A DNA stretch of 64,000 nucleotides from Streptococcus cristatus ATCC 51100 (lineage in GTDB: Bacteria; Bacillota; Bacilli; Lactobacillales; Streptococcaceae): positions 1 to 64,000 of the forward strand of contig NZ_AFUE01000001.1 in the NCBI RefSeq assembly GCF_000222765.1, in the 5' to 3' direction. The position numbers were made by a program, and so were the translations under genes. Below the pieces are notes generated by a model. That model was not told the DNA's origin. It did not search any database and was given only the letters and a program-made list of their open reading frames with translations. Positions 47,189 to 56,687 of the stretch are shown one piece after another; within the stretch, counting starts at the first letter, position 1, and each line of letters opens with the position of its first letter.

Positions 47189-47749
47189 TTACAAGTTTTC
47201 GGCAAATCTGGCAATCTTACTTTTATCAGGCTTGTATTGGATTTGATTTTCGTTTAAAAAGTCTTTGAACTTTTGTTCCCCCTCTTCAATATCATTGATT
47301 TCTAATTCTAGTTCGAAATCTTTTTTACCAAAGTAACGACTTTCGTCCAAGGCAAAAAGTCCGAGTGCATCTTGTTTTTCGTATCGAATATTTTCAAGAG
47401 TTCCGAGTATTGTTAGTTTGTCAACTGGGATTCCTTTTTCTTGGAGTTTATCTAGGATTTCTCCCTGAGGAAATTGCAAGTTTTCTGTAATTTCCTTAAA
47501 TTCATCTTCGGACAAGGCTTGGTTGTATTCGAAATTTCCAAGTTTTTGAGGAATTTTTAGAGTAAACTCAGCAGCGTCAGGAGTGGTTCGGACTCGCAGA
47601 GCCATACGAGCTTCACGGAGAGCAAAGTCAGCCGAATCAATATAATAGTTGACTTGGAAAATTGGCTTGACATGATCAAAGAAGGTCAGAAGTCGTTTAT
47701 GTTCGTCTTCTGTTAACATTGTTTTGTATTCAATTTCTAAATGGTTCAT
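47189..47749 (-). CDS. CYTH domain protein (triphosphate-tunnel enzyme)
   Basis: A 186-residue CYTH/TTM-fold protein. The N-terminal EIEYK (ExExK) motif and alternating charged strands of the tunnel (ALRVRTT, EFTLKIPQK, LELEINDIEEGE) are present. Family members act as triphosphatases or inorganic polyphosphatases. It is divergent from relQ, an order kept in Bacillus (yjbK-yjbM), hinting at a nucleotide or polyphosphate link. No downstream partner on its strand. Confidence 0.88.
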   Translation of the reverse strand: MNHLEIEYKTMLTEDEHKRLLTFFDHVKPIFQVNYYIDSADFALREARMALRVRTTPDAAEFTLKIPQKLGNFEYNQALSEDEFKEITENLQFPQGEILDKLQEKGIPVDKLTILGTLENIRYEKQDALGLFALDESRYFGKKDFELELEINDIEEGEQKFKDFLNENQIQYKPDKSKIARFAENL

Positions 47750-47784
47750 TTTTAAATCCTTTTCTTTATCTGAAAGCGATTTTA

Positions 47785-47793
47785 TGTTATAAT
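47785..47793 (+). promoter_or_regulatory. Extended -10 promoter of relQ operon
   Basis: TGT-TATAAT at 47785-47793, about 50 bases before relQ. Confidence 0.55.
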
Positions 47794-47844
47794 AACAACT
47801 GTGTTTATTTTATACAAAAAACGAATAGATGACAAGGTATGTAT

Positions 47845-48516
47845 ATGACAATAGATTGGGAAGATTTTCTGGATCCATATATTCAGGCGGTTGGTGAGTT
47901 GAAAATCAAGCTTCGTGGCATTCGCAAACAGTATCGCAAACAGCAACGCCATTCACCGATCGAGTTTGTAACCGGTCGCGTAAAACATATTGAAAGCATC
48001 AAGGAAAAAATGGAACTTCGCGGGATAACTGAGGAAAACTTAGCCCAAGAGATGCAGGATATTGCTGGTTTGCGTGTTATGGTTCAATTTGTAGACGATG
48101 TGGATGAAGTTTTAGAAGTTTTGCGAAATCGGACAGATATGCGTATCGTTCAGGAGCGTGATTACATCAAAAACAAAAAAGATAGTGGTTACCGTAGCTA
48201 CCATGCCATTGTTGAATATCCAGTAGATACGATTAATGGAAATAAAGTTATCTTGGCAGAAATTCAGATTCGTACCTTGTCCATGAACTTTTGGGCAACG
48301 ATTGAGCACTCTTTAAACTACAAGTATAAAGGAGAATTTCCAGAGGAAATCAAACGTCGCTTGGAGACAACAGCTAATCTCGCCTATCAGCTAGATGAAG
48401 AGATGGGAGCCATTCGTGATGCCATCCAAGAAGCACAAGCACTCTTTGATCCTCTGCACCGCAAGCTAAATGACGGTGTTGGAAATAGTGACGATACAGA
48501 TGAAGAATACAGGTAA
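47845..48516 (+). CDS. relQ: Small alarmone synthetase RelQ
   Basis: A 223-residue (p)ppGpp synthetase without hydrolase or regulatory domains. The RelA/SpoT synthetase motifs are seen as [14 protein letters not shown] (about 112-125) and [21 protein letters not shown] (about 137-157, with the catalytic Glu in EIQIR). RelQ makes alarmone under envelope stress and is regulated by pppGpp and RNA in related species. ATG 47845 is preferred to 47839 for its spacing from AAGG. It overlaps nadK by 17 bases. Confidence 0.93.
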   Translation: MTIDWEDFLDPYIQAVGELKIKLRGIRKQYRKQQRHSPIEFVTGRVKHIESIKEKMELRGITEENLAQEMQDIAGLRVMVQFVDDVDEVLEVLRNRTDMRIVQERDYIKNKKDSGYRSYHAIVEYPVDTINGNKVILAEIQIRTLSMNFWATIEHSLNYKYKGEFPEEIKRRLETTANLAYQLDEEMGAIRDAIQEAQALFDPLHRKLNDGVGNSDDTDEEYR

Positions 48517-49318
48517 AAAAATAGCGATTATCCGCAATCGCAAAAGGCAGAGTGAGGAAGTTTTTCAAACTCTGATGCAAAAATTGCGGAAAGCAGGCTT
48601 TATCCTGACACCCAAAAATCCAGATATCGTGATTTCTGTCGGTGGTGATGGGATGCTGCTATCAGCCTTTCACAAGTATGAAGAGCAGCTGGATAAGGTG
48701 CGCTTTGTCGGTGTCCATACCGGACATTTGGGTTTTTATACAGATTACCGAGACTTTGAAATTGATAAATTAGTGGAAAATCTGAAATTAGACACAGGTG
48801 CCAAGGTCTCTTATCCGATTTTAAATGTCAAGCTGACCTTTGAAAATGGGGAAACTCGGACGATTCGCGCGCTCAACGAAGCAACGATTAAACGCTCCGA
48901 CAGAACCATGGTTGTTGATGTGGTCATCAATAATGTTCATTTTGAGCGTTTTAGAGGCGACGGGATTTCTGTCTCAACGCCTACTGGAAGCACAGCCTAC
49001 AATAAATCATTGGGAGGAGCTGTTCTACACCCAACGATTGAAGCCTTGCAAGTAACAGAAATTGCTAGTCTGAATAATCGTGTGTATCGTACTTTGGGTT
49101 CCTCAGTTATCGTTCCTAAAAAGGATAAAATTGAGCTCCTACCGACTCGTAATGATTACTATACCATAGCGGTCGATAATCAAACGTTTTCTTATAAAAA
49201 TATTGTCCGTATTGAGTACCAAATCGATAATCATAAGATTAACTTTGTAGCTTCGCCTAGCCATACCAGCTTTTGGAATCGCGTGAGAGACTCCTTTATC
49301 GAGGAGTGCCAAGAATGA
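48500..49318 (+). CDS. nadK: NAD kinase
   Basis: A 272-residue ATP-dependent NAD kinase, the only route to NADP+. Motifs: [13 protein letters not shown] (GGDG, about 48-60), the [10 protein letters not shown] stretch (about 127-136) and the [21 protein letters not shown] loop (about 154-174). The ATG at 48500 lies inside the relQ end and gives the usual [14 protein letters not shown] start. It overlaps the pseudouridine synthase start by four bases (ATGA), forming a coupled relQ-nadK-rlu operon. Confidence 0.94.
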   Translation: MKNTGKKIAIIRNRKRQSEEVFQTLMQKLRKAGFILTPKNPDIVISVGGDGMLLSAFHKYEEQLDKVRFVGVHTGHLGFYTDYRDFEIDKLVENLKLDTGAKVSYPILNVKLTFENGETRTIRALNEATIKRSDRTMVVDVVINNVHFERFRGDGISVSTPTGSTAYNKSLGGAVLHPTIEALQVTEIASLNNRVYRTLGSSVIVPKKDKIELLPTRNDYYTIAVDNQTFSYKNIVRIEYQIDNHKINFVASPSHTSFWNRVRDSFIEECQE

Positions 49319-50208
49319 GATTTGAATTTATTGCTGATGAGCATGTCAAAGTCAAGACATTTTTGAAAAAGCATGAAATTTCAAAAGCCCTTTTGGCCAA
49401 AGTGAAGTTTGCAGGTGGAAATATTCTTGTCAATGGCCAATCTCAAAATGCCATTTATTTGCTGGATATTGGAGATAAGGTGACAGTAGATATCCCTTCT
49501 GAGAAGGGATTTGAAAGTCTAGAAGCTGTGGATCGTGATTTGTCAATCGTATATGAAGATGAGCATTTTCTGGTTTTAGATAAGCCTGCTGGGGTGGCCA
49601 GTATCCCTAGTGTCAACCATTCTAATACGATGGCGAACTTTGTCAAGGCTTACTATATTCGGCAAGATTATGAAAATCAGCAGGTTCACATTGTAACGAG
49701 ATTAGATCGCGATACCAGTGGACTCATGCTCTTTGCAAAACATGGCTATGCTCATGCAAGACTGGATAAGCAACTGCAGAAAAAAATGATTGAAAAGCGC
49801 TATTACGCGCTTGTTCAGGGGAGCGGTGAGCTTAAACTGGAAGGAGATATAATTGCGCCAATCGGGCGCGATCCTGACAGCATTATTACTAGATGTGTGA
49901 CAAAGGATGGCAAGTATGCTCATACCAGCTACAAGGTTGTGGGGCAGTTTGGCGATATTTATCTGGTAGACATTCGTCTGCATACGGGGAGGACTCATCA
50001 GATTCGTGTGCACTTCGCCCATCTTGGATTTCCTCTCCTTGGAGATGATCTCTATGGAGGGACTTTGGAAGCGGGAATTACACGTCAGGCCTTGCATTGT
50101 CACTCTTTATCTTTTTATAATCCATTTTTGGAAAAGCAGCTCCAATTGGAATCCCAGTTGCCGATTGATTTCCAAAATACCATTACATCGTTAACAAAAA
50201 ATACTTAA
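49315..50208 (+). CDS. RluD-family pseudouridine synthase
   Basis: A 297-residue RNA pseudouridine synthase. An N-terminal S4-like domain (about 10-70, [20 protein letters not shown]) is followed by the catalytic domain with the Asp in [16 protein letters not shown] (about 137-152) and the [12 protein letters not shown] motif near 224. It corresponds by position to Bacillus YjbO. The exact uridine target, in rRNA or tRNA, is not known for this ortholog. GAGG lies before the start within nadK. Confidence 0.92.
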   Translation: MRFEFIADEHVKVKTFLKKHEISKALLAKVKFAGGNILVNGQSQNAIYLLDIGDKVTVDIPSEKGFESLEAVDRDLSIVYEDEHFLVLDKPAGVASIPSVNHSNTMANFVKAYYIRQDYENQQVHIVTRLDRDTSGLMLFAKHGYAHARLDKQLQKKMIEKRYYALVQGSGELKLEGDIIAPIGRDPDSIITRCVTKDGKYAHTSYKVVGQFGDIYLVDIRLHTGRTHQIRVHFAHLGFPLLGDDLYGGTLEAGITRQALHCHSLSFYNPFLEKQLQLESQLPIDFQNTITSLTKNT

Positions 50209-50227
50209 AATTTTAAAGGAGAAACTC

Positions 50228-51202
50228 ATGGAAGTTTTTGAAAGTCTAAGAGACTCAGTTGTTGGTAAAAATGTTCGTATTGTATTGCCGGAAGGGCAAG
50301 AACCGCGTATCCTTCAAGCAGTTAAACGCATAGTCAAAGAATCAGAAGTTACACCGGTTCTTTTGGGAGATCCAGATAAAATCCGTATTTACTTGGAGAT
50401 CGAAAATATTACGGAAGGCTATGAAGTCATAGATCCTAAAAATTATGACAGATTGGAAGAGATGGTGGCGGCTCTTGTAGAGCGTCGTAAGGGCAAAGTC
50501 AGTGAAGAAGAAGCTCTTGAGCTTTTAAAAACAGACGTTAACTATTTTGGAGTTATGCTGGTCTACCTCGGTATCGTAGATGGTATGGTTTCTGGCTCTA
50601 TCCACTCTACAGCTGCTACAGTGCGTCCAGCATTGCAAATCATTAAAACACGTCCAAATGTAACAAGAACTTCAGGTGCCTTCCTCATGGTGCGTGGTTC
50701 AGAACGTTATCTTTTCAGCGACTGTGCCATTAATATCAATCCTGACTCAGAAGCCTTGGCAGAAATTGCGATTAACTCAGCCGTGACAGCTAAAATGTTT
50801 GGCATTGATCCTAAGATTGCTATGCTTAGCTATTCAACTAAGGGTTCTGGCTTCGGAGAAAGCGTTGATAAAGTGGTTCATGCGACTAAATTGGTTCATG
50901 ATTTGCGCCCAGACCTAGAGGTTGACGGGGAATTGCAATTTGACGCTGCCTTTGTACCAAGCACAGCAGCCTTGAAAGCTCCAGGAAGCAAGGTTGCAGG
51001 TAAAGCGACTGTCTTTGTCTTTCCAAGCATTGAAGCAGGAAATATCGGTTATAAAATGGCAGAGCGTTTAGGTGGATTCTCAGCAGTCGGTCCAGTTCTT
51101 CAAGGCTTGAACAAGCCAGTAAATGACCTTTCACGCGGATGTAATTCAGATGACGTTTATAACTTAACACTGATTACAGCTGCACAAAGTGTTGACCAAT
51201 AA
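50228..51202 (+). CDS. pta: Phosphate acetyltransferase
   Basis: A 324-residue enzyme interconverting acetyl-CoA and acetyl phosphate, the first step of ATP-yielding acetate formation with AckA. It is the short, single-domain type. PTA family motifs include IVLPEGQEPRILQA at the N-terminus, VSGSIHSTAATVRPALQ (about 120-136) and SYSTKGSG (about 201-208). AAAGGAG precedes the ATG. It is the last gene of the relQ operon or separately transcribed, ending at a perfect terminator. Confidence 0.96.
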   Translation: MEVFESLRDSVVGKNVRIVLPEGQEPRILQAVKRIVKESEVTPVLLGDPDKIRIYLEIENITEGYEVIDPKNYDRLEEMVAALVERRKGKVSEEEALELLKTDVNYFGVMLVYLGIVDGMVSGSIHSTAATVRPALQIIKTRPNVTRTSGAFLMVRGSERYLFSDCAININPDSEALAEIAINSAVTAKMFGIDPKIAMLSYSTKGSGFGESVDKVVHATKLVHDLRPDLEVDGELQFDAAFVPSTAALKAPGSKVAGKATVFVFPSIEAGNIGYKMAERLGGFSAVGPVLQGLNKPVNDLSRGCNSDDVYNLTLITAAQSVDQ

Positions 51203-51206
51203 AATA

Positions 51207-51239
51207 ACTAAAAAAGATGAGTAATTCATCTTTTTTAGT
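51207..51239 (+). terminator. Terminator after pta
   Basis: Perfect 14-pair stem ACTAAAAAAGATGA/TCATCTTTTTTAGT with a 5-base loop. Confidence 0.9.
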
Positions 51240-51258
51240 CTGTTTAAGTATGAGAGAA

Positions 51259-52422
51259 ATGGTAGATTTTAAAAAATTTGGAATTGAAATGTGGGAAGAG
51301 GAGAAAATTGCCTCTTTTCGCAAGAAATTATTGACTTGGTATGATGAACATAAACGTGATTTGCCTTGGCGTAGGTCCAATAATCCTTATCATATCTGGG
51401 TTTCTGAGATTATGTTGCAGCAAACACGTGTGGATACGGTAATTCCTTACTATGAGCGTTTTCTTGACTGGTTTCCAACTGTGGCCGACTTAGCGCGAGC
51501 GCCAGAGGAGAGATTGCTCAAAGCTTGGGAAGGGTTGGGCTATTATTCGCGGGTGCGAAATATGCAAAAAGCAGCCCAGCAGATAATGGCAAATTTCGCT
51601 GGAAAATTTCCTGGTAGCTATGAAGAAATTGCTAGCCTCAAAGGGATTGGTCCTTATACGGCAGGTGCCATTGCTAGTATTGCCTTTGGGCTTCCTGAGC
51701 CTGCGGTGGATGGCAATGTCATGCGGGTGCTGAGTCGCTTGTTTGAAGTTGATTTAGATATTGGCCAACCCAGCAATCGTAAGGTCTTTCAGGCCATGAT
51801 GGAGATTCTGATTGATCCAGATAGACCTGGAGATTTTAATCAAGCGCTGATGGATCTGGGGTCGGATATTGAAGCTCCTGTTAATCCTCATCCAGAAGAC
51901 AGTCCTGTAAAGGAATTCAGTGCAGCCTATTTACATGGAACTATGGATAAATATCCTATTAAAGCGCCTAAAAAGAAGCCAGTTCCAGTCTATCTTCAAG
52001 GCTTGATTATCGAAAATGAGCAGGGACAATTCTTGCTTGAAAAGAATGAGGCTGCTGGCCTGTTATCAGGTTTTTGGCATTTTCCCTTGATTGAAGTCGA
52101 GGAATTTCAATCAGATAATCAGATGTCTCTCTTTGAGGTGGCTGAAAATCAGCCCAGTATGGATCTGTCTCCTCAAGAAAGCTTTGAGCAGGATTATGAT
52201 TTAATTGTCAATTGGCAGCAGCAGTCCTTTCCAAAGGTGCAACATGTCTTCAGCCATCGCAAGTGGCATATCCAGCTGGTTTATGGTCGAGTCAAAGATA
52301 GCCAGCACGAAGCTGAGGGAGAGGTCTTGTGGCTTGATCCAGAAGAATTTGAGAAGTACCCCTTTGCTAAACCTCAGCAGAAGATGTGGGAGGCTTTTAG
52401 GAACGTAAAAGATGGAAACTAA
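51259..52422 (+). CDS. mutY: A/G-specific adenine glycosylase without the Fe-S cysteines
   Basis: A 387-residue MutY that removes adenine mispaired with 8-oxoguanine. The helix-hairpin-helix is LKGIGPYTAGAIASIAFG (about 116-133), followed by the catalytic Asp in VDGNVMR and by a C-terminal MutT-like 8-oxoG recognition domain (about 235-380). The four cysteines that normally bind the [4Fe-4S] cluster are absent: the segment reads DLGSDIEAPVNPHPEDSPVK. Start MVDFKKFG at 51259 matches other streptococci; ATGs at 51250 and 51289 are alternatives. Confidence 0.92.
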   Translation: MVDFKKFGIEMWEEEKIASFRKKLLTWYDEHKRDLPWRRSNNPYHIWVSEIMLQQTRVDTVIPYYERFLDWFPTVADLARAPEERLLKAWEGLGYYSRVRNMQKAAQQIMANFAGKFPGSYEEIASLKGIGPYTAGAIASIAFGLPEPAVDGNVMRVLSRLFEVDLDIGQPSNRKVFQAMMEILIDPDRPGDFNQALMDLGSDIEAPVNPHPEDSPVKEFSAAYLHGTMDKYPIKAPKKKPVPVYLQGLIIENEQGQFLLEKNEAAGLLSGFWHFPLIEVEEFQSDNQMSLFEVAENQPSMDLSPQESFEQDYDLIVNWQQQSFPKVQHVFSHRKWHIQLVYGRVKDSQHEAEGEVLWLDPEEFEKYPFAKPQQKMWEAFRNVKDGN

Positions 52423-52478
52423 AAGTTAATAGTCTGTTGTACTCGATTAAATTACGAAGAATAGGAAATCACTAAAAT

Positions 52479-53105
52479 ATGTCCCCTACCTCTAGTCCTC
52501 CAGATAAAACTTTTATTGGACGTCGTAGCAAACTTGCTGGTGTCATTTATTTTATATTAGGCGTTTTGAATTTCTTACATTGCCTTCTTTATTTTCAGTG
52601 GGTATTTTCTCCAACGGTGAAACCTGACTTCGTCATTATTCCAATTTTTATAGGATTAAATATCTATTTTTTGACTCGCGAGTTCATCTATAAATGCTTC
52701 CATTGGTGTGGCTATCATGCCTTACCTGAGTTAGTTGAGTTCGGGAGCGGACGTTATTCCTTTCACTTGCCTGTCTTCGAAAGACATACCGAAAACTATA
52801 AAGTCTATTACAGTAAAAGATCAAAGAAACATCAATTTCTCTTCTTTGTAAGCTATATCTTATATGTGAATTTAATTTTAGGAGTTCTTATGCTCTTCTC
52901 ATGTGTATACTGGGCTATGTTCATTGAGAGTTCATCGAAATTTCAAGATTGGCACGCTTTTCTATTTATTTTTTTAATAATCATCCTGTATATCTCTATT
53001 GAAGCTTTATTTAAAAAATATAAATATTGGTTTAAAAATTATTTTAAACTAGATGATAAAATAGTAGAACACGGCTTTCCGATATATACTTTGAAAGAAA
53101 AATAA
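52479..53105 (+). CDS. Hypothetical membrane protein
   Basis: A 208-residue protein of unrecognised family with four or five hydrophobic segments (about residues 18-39, 50-67, 123-150, 160-178). A Cys/His-bearing loop (YKCFHWCGYH, about 71-80) lies between the second and third. It is a lone gene with a weak ribosome site (ATAGGAAATC) and its own terminator. Nothing in the neighbours (mutY before, thioredoxin-like after on the other strand) points to a function. Confidence 0.65.
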   Translation: MSPTSSPPDKTFIGRRSKLAGVIYFILGVLNFLHCLLYFQWVFSPTVKPDFVIIPIFIGLNIYFLTREFIYKCFHWCGYHALPELVEFGSGRYSFHLPVFERHTENYKVYYSKRSKKHQFLFFVSYILYVNLILGVLMLFSCVYWAMFIESSSKFQDWHAFLFIFLIIILYISIEALFKKYKYWFKNYFKLDDKIVEHGFPIYTLKEK

Positions 53106-53106
53106 A

Positions 53107-53135
53107 AGACAAACAATATAGTTTGTCTTTTTTGT
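53107..53135. terminator. Bidirectional terminator
   Basis: AAAGACAAAC/GTTTGTCTTT hairpin with flanking A- and T-runs between convergent genes. Confidence 0.8.
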
Positions 53136-53211
53136 TTTTAAAATAACTTATAGTTCTTCTCACTCTGTAGGCGAGAGACAAATAAACTACCCTTTAGATG
53201 GAGACTTGTAC

Positions 53212-53559
53212 TTAAATCCCAGCAAAAGCTTTAATTTCATCTGCAGTCATAGAAGAATCACAACGAACAGATACTTGGCCGTCTTGAACATGAACGAAAC
53301 TAGGAACCGTCGGAATGCTGTATTCAGAGCGGAAGGCTTGCAGTTTCTCTAATTCGCTGGCTTCTTCGCTGTTAATGAAGTAGATGTGGGCTTTAGTTTC
53401 AGCCACAACACCAGCCAATGTTCCAGCAAATTTACGGCAGTAAGGGCAAGTTTTGCGACCAACGAAGAAAGTTGCTGTCTCTTTGTCAGCAATCGCTTGA
53501 CGAGCTCGGTCAACAGTTGTGACTTCTAGGTATTTAATATTTTGAGCAAATTGTTCCAT
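53212..53559 (-). CDS. Thioredoxin-like protein (bacteriocin accessory type)
   Basis: A 115-residue thioredoxin-fold protein with the active site TCPYCRKF (Cys38 and Cys41) and the cis-Pro loop SIPTVPSFV near residue 82. Similar streptococcal proteins are labelled bacteriocin transport accessory protein because PedC-like homologs lie in bacteriocin operons. No bacteriocin gene is near here, so a general thiol-redox role is as likely. It has no signal peptide. Single gene, upstream of pgm's 3' end on the same strand order. Confidence 0.85.
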   Translation of the reverse strand: MEQFAQNIKYLEVTTVDRARQAIADKETATFFVGRKTCPYCRKFAGTLAGVVAETKAHIYFINSEEASELEKLQAFRSEYSIPTVPSFVHVQDGQVSVRCDSSMTADEIKAFAGI

Positions 53560-53632
53560 AAATAATCCTCATTTCTTTTGATAAAACTAGTATGCCATAA
53601 AAAGTAGAAAAATGCATGATTTGGAAACGAGA

Positions 53633-53664
53633 AACCAGAGGATCTGAACTTTATTCTCTGGTTA
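53633..53664 (-). terminator. Terminator after pgm
   Basis: AACCAGAG/CTCTGGTT inverted repeat downstream of the pgm stop on the minus strand; the T-tail is imperfect. Confidence 0.55.
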
Positions 53665-53675
53665 ATAAGATTATT

Positions 53676-55394
53676 TTATTTGATAAAGGCGTTAATTTCT
53701 GCTTCAATAGCAGCAATTTTTGCTTGAGAATCCTCATTGCTATCGCCGACAACAGCAATGTAGAACTTGATTTTTGGTTCAGTACCAGAAGGACGAACAG
53801 CGATCCATGAACCGTCAGCCAAGGTGTATTTCAGCACATCGCTTGGAGGAGTTGTCAAGTTTGTAACAGTACCATCTGCAGCAGTAGCAGTTTGAGCCTT
53901 AAAGTCTTCTACGACAGTAATAGCTGTTTGGTTCCATTCTTTCGGACCATTGTCACGGAATTTAGCCATGATAGCCTTGATTTGCTCGGCTCCATCAACA
54001 CCAGACAGAGTGACAGAGATCGTCTTTTCAGCAAAGTAACCATACTCTTTGTAGATTTCTTCAATACCATCAGCCAGAGTTAAGCCACGTGAACGGTAGT
54101 AGGCAGCAAGCTCAGCCACGACCAAAACAGCTTGGATAGCGTCTTTATCACGTACGAATGGTTTGATCAAGTAACCGAAACTTTCTTCAAATCCCATCAT
54201 GTAGGTGTGGTTGTGTTTTTCTTCGAATTCTTGGATCTTCTCAGCGATAAATTTGAAACCAGTCAAGACATTGAACATGGTTGCGCCGTAACTTTCAGCA
54301 ATCTTAGTCACTAGGTCAGTAGAAACGATAGACTTGCAGAGAGCTGCGTTAGCTGGCAGAGTTCCAGCACTCTTATGAGCTTCCAAAATGTATTTAGCCA
54401 TGATAGCACCGATTTGGTTACCTGAAAGGTTGAGGTAGCTACCATCTTTTTGCAGAACTTCCACACCAACACGGTCAGCGTCTGGGTCAGTTGCAACCAA
54501 GACATCTGCACCAACCTTGCGACCCAATTCCTCAGCTAAGGCAAAGGCTGCTTGGCTTTCAGGGTTTGGAGACTTAACAGTAGAGAAGTCTGGATCAGCT
54601 ACAGCCTGAGCTTCAACGACTTGCACAGAGTCAAATCCAGCTTGTGCCAAAGCGCGACGAGCCAGCATTTCACCAGTACCGTGCAACGGAGTATAGACAA
54701 TCTTCATGTCCTTGCCGTATTCATCAATTAATTTTTGGTTGATATTGACATCTTTAACTTCCTTGAGGTATTCAGCATCAACAGCATCGCCAATCACTTC
54801 AATCAAGCCAGAAGCTTTTTCAGCTTCCACATCAGCAACCTCGATAGCAAAAGGATTTTCAATCGCACGGATGTAGTCTGTCAATGCATCGGCATCATGC
54901 GGAGGCATTTGTCCGCCGTCTTCACCATATACCTTGTAGCCGTTAAATGGAGCAGGGTTGTGGCTGGCTGTAATCATGATACCAGCGAAAGTTCCTAGAT
55001 GGCGCACTGCAAATGAAAGTTCTGGAGTTGGGCGCAGGCTTTCAAAGACATAAGACTTGATACCGTGCTTAGCTAAAACAGCAGCAGATTCAAAAGCGAA
55101 TTCTGGTGAGAAATGACGAGAGTCGTAAGCAATCGCAACACCGCGTTTTTTGAACTCATCACCTTTTTCTTCAATCAAACGAGCCAAACCTTCCGTTGCC
55201 TGACGGACAACATAAATATTAATACGGTTGGTACCAGCGCCAATTAAACCACGCATACCAGCAGTACCGAATTCAAGGTTTGTATAAAAGGCATCTTCCT
55301 TAGTTTTTTCGTCCATACCTTCTAAATCTTTCCGAAGATAATCAGGAAGTTCAGCAAAATCAAGCCATTTTTGGAAGTTATCTTGATAGGTCAT
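53676..55394 (-). CDS. pgm: Phosphoglucomutase
   Basis: A 572-residue alpha-D-phosphohexomutase converting glucose-6-phosphate to glucose-1-phosphate for UDP-glucose, capsule, teichoic acid and glycolipid synthesis. The phosphoserine loop is TASHNPAPFNG (about 141-151), the metal loop DPDADRVG (about 297-304), the sugar loop GFEESFGY (about 393-400) and the phosphate loop RPSGTEPKIK near the C-terminus. Length and motifs match the PgcA-type streptococcal enzyme. GGAGACT lies before the start. Confidence 0.95.
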   Translation of the reverse strand: MTYQDNFQKWLDFAELPDYLRKDLEGMDEKTKEDAFYTNLEFGTAGMRGLIGAGTNRINIYVVRQATEGLARLIEEKGDEFKKRGVAIAYDSRHFSPEFAFESAAVLAKHGIKSYVFESLRPTPELSFAVRHLGTFAGIMITASHNPAPFNGYKVYGEDGGQMPPHDADALTDYIRAIENPFAIEVADVEAEKASGLIEVIGDAVDAEYLKEVKDVNINQKLIDEYGKDMKIVYTPLHGTGEMLARRALAQAGFDSVQVVEAQAVADPDFSTVKSPNPESQAAFALAEELGRKVGADVLVATDPDADRVGVEVLQKDGSYLNLSGNQIGAIMAKYILEAHKSAGTLPANAALCKSIVSTDLVTKIAESYGATMFNVLTGFKFIAEKIQEFEEKHNHTYMMGFEESFGYLIKPFVRDKDAIQAVLVVAELAAYYRSRGLTLADGIEEIYKEYGYFAEKTISVTLSGVDGAEQIKAIMAKFRDNGPKEWNQTAITVVEDFKAQTATAADGTVTNLTTPPSDVLKYTLADGSWIAVRPSGTEPKIKFYIAVVGDSNEDSQAKIAAIEAEINAFIK

Positions 55395-55565
55395 AGGTAG
55401 AGTCTCCTTTATATTTAAGATAGAAAATCACTGTGTGTTTTTAAGAAAGGGCACAAGATTTCCTTGTTTGTTCAATCGCTTTCATTGTAACATATTTTCA
55501 TATTTTTTGAAAGTACCGACCTAAAAAATAGTGAAATACTTTGAAAAAATGAACATGCTTGGATC

Positions 55566-55595
55566 AAAAAAATAATCACGCTAGGTGATTATTTT
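55566..55595 (-). terminator. Terminator of the coaB-coaC-panT operon
   Basis: AAAAAATAATCAC/GTGATTATTTTTT stem overlapping the last codons of the S-component gene, read on the minus strand. Confidence 0.85.
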
Positions 55596-56152
55596 TTAAG
55601 TTTTTCAAGTGCTGGAACGATTGCAACTGTAAGGATAGCAGAAATAATCATTTCTGAGATTGCATTAGCTGAAAAAATCAATGCAAGCATGGCTTTGATA
55701 TCTCCATTGTAAACAGATGAAAATAGAATGAAAATTCCTCCGAGAACGAAGATGGTGTTAGTCATTGAGCCCACGGCACCAGCTAAAACTAAACCTGGCT
55801 TGTTTTTCATCCATTTGTAGACAAAATACGGAGTGATTCCGATTAGAATACGTGGAACCATAGCGATCATCAATGAATTGATACTACCGTTTTCTACAAA
55901 AGGACTGAAGAGGTAGCTAGTTGGCAGTAGGACAACGGTGTTGGTCACCACACTGATTACCCCCATCAGAGCTCCAAGAACAGCTCCAATTCGCGGTCCG
56001 TAGATAATACTAGCGATAATGACTGGAATATGAATAATGGTCGGTTTAATCGGAACCGGTAGTAGGTTGAAAATAACAGAGCTCAGCAGATGGAGCACCA
56101 ACATAATAGCAAAAAAGATAGCAATTTGCGCGATACTAGATTGTTTTCTCAT
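55589..56152 (-). CDS. panT: ECF transporter S component, probably pantothenate
   Basis: A 187-residue integral membrane protein with about six hydrophobic segments, the size and layout of an ECF-type vitamin S component. It ends with a charged KLKK. Start overlaps coaC by 17 bases, so it is co-transcribed with the two CoA-synthesis genes; substrate pantothenate is inferred from this context. The shared ECF energising module is not in the window. Confidence 0.82.
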   Translation of the reverse strand: MRKQSSIAQIAIFFAIMLVLHLLSSVIFNLLPVPIKPTIIHIPVIIASIIYGPRIGAVLGALMGVISVVTNTVVLLPTSYLFSPFVENGSINSLMIAMVPRILIGITPYFVYKWMKNKPGLVLAGAVGSMTNTIFVLGGIFILFSSVYNGDIKAMLALIFSANAISEMIISAILTVAIVPALEKLKK

Positions 56153-56687
56153 TTATAATTTCCTTTACTTTTTCTATAATAATATTGACATCAGCTAGAG
56201 CGCCAGCTCCATGGTCTCCGCAAGCTAGAATGGCTTCACGTGGTTCAATAATCTCCCAGTCAAATTCTTTTAATCTTTCCAAATTGTGCTGAGTTAGTGG
56301 ATTTTCATACATCTTGGTATTCATGGCTGGCGCAATGACTTTTTTGACATGAGATGGAAGGGCAAGGGCTGTAGCGGTTACCATATTGTCTGCCAGACCG
56401 TTAGCCAGTTTAGCGATAGTATTGGCTGTGGCAGGAGCGACTAAAAAAAGATTCGTTTCTTTGCCGATTTCAATATGATTGACTTTGTCTGGCCTCGGCT
56501 CGTCCATAAGATCAAGGGCGACAGGATTTTTTGATAGAACCTGTAGGGTCAGCGGGGTGATGAAGTGACTGGCAGCTTCCGTCATGAGAACAGATACACC
56601 ATAGCCTAGCTTACCCAGCTGACTCGTAATATCTGCTGCCTTATAGGCTGAAATACTACCTGTGACAGCAAGAGTGATATGGGTCAT
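56136..56687 (-). CDS. coaC: Phosphopantothenoylcysteine decarboxylase
   Basis: A 183-residue FMN-dependent decarboxylase that makes 4'-phosphopantetheine from phosphopantothenoylcysteine. The N-terminal GSISAYKAADI flavin motif with the active His region (HFITPLTLQ) and the PAMNTKMYENP motif (PXMNXXMW-like) are visible, with the cysteine-bearing ILACGDHGAGAL flap near residue 151. As in other streptococci it is separate from coaB rather than fused. Overlaps coaB by four bases. Confidence 0.94.
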   Translation of the reverse strand: MTHITLAVTGSISAYKAADITSQLGKLGYGVSVLMTEAASHFITPLTLQVLSKNPVALDLMDEPRPDKVNHIEIGKETNLFLVAPATANTIAKLANGLADNMVTATALALPSHVKKVIAPAMNTKMYENPLTQHNLERLKEFDWEIIEPREAILACGDHGAGALADVNIIIEKVKEIINEKTI

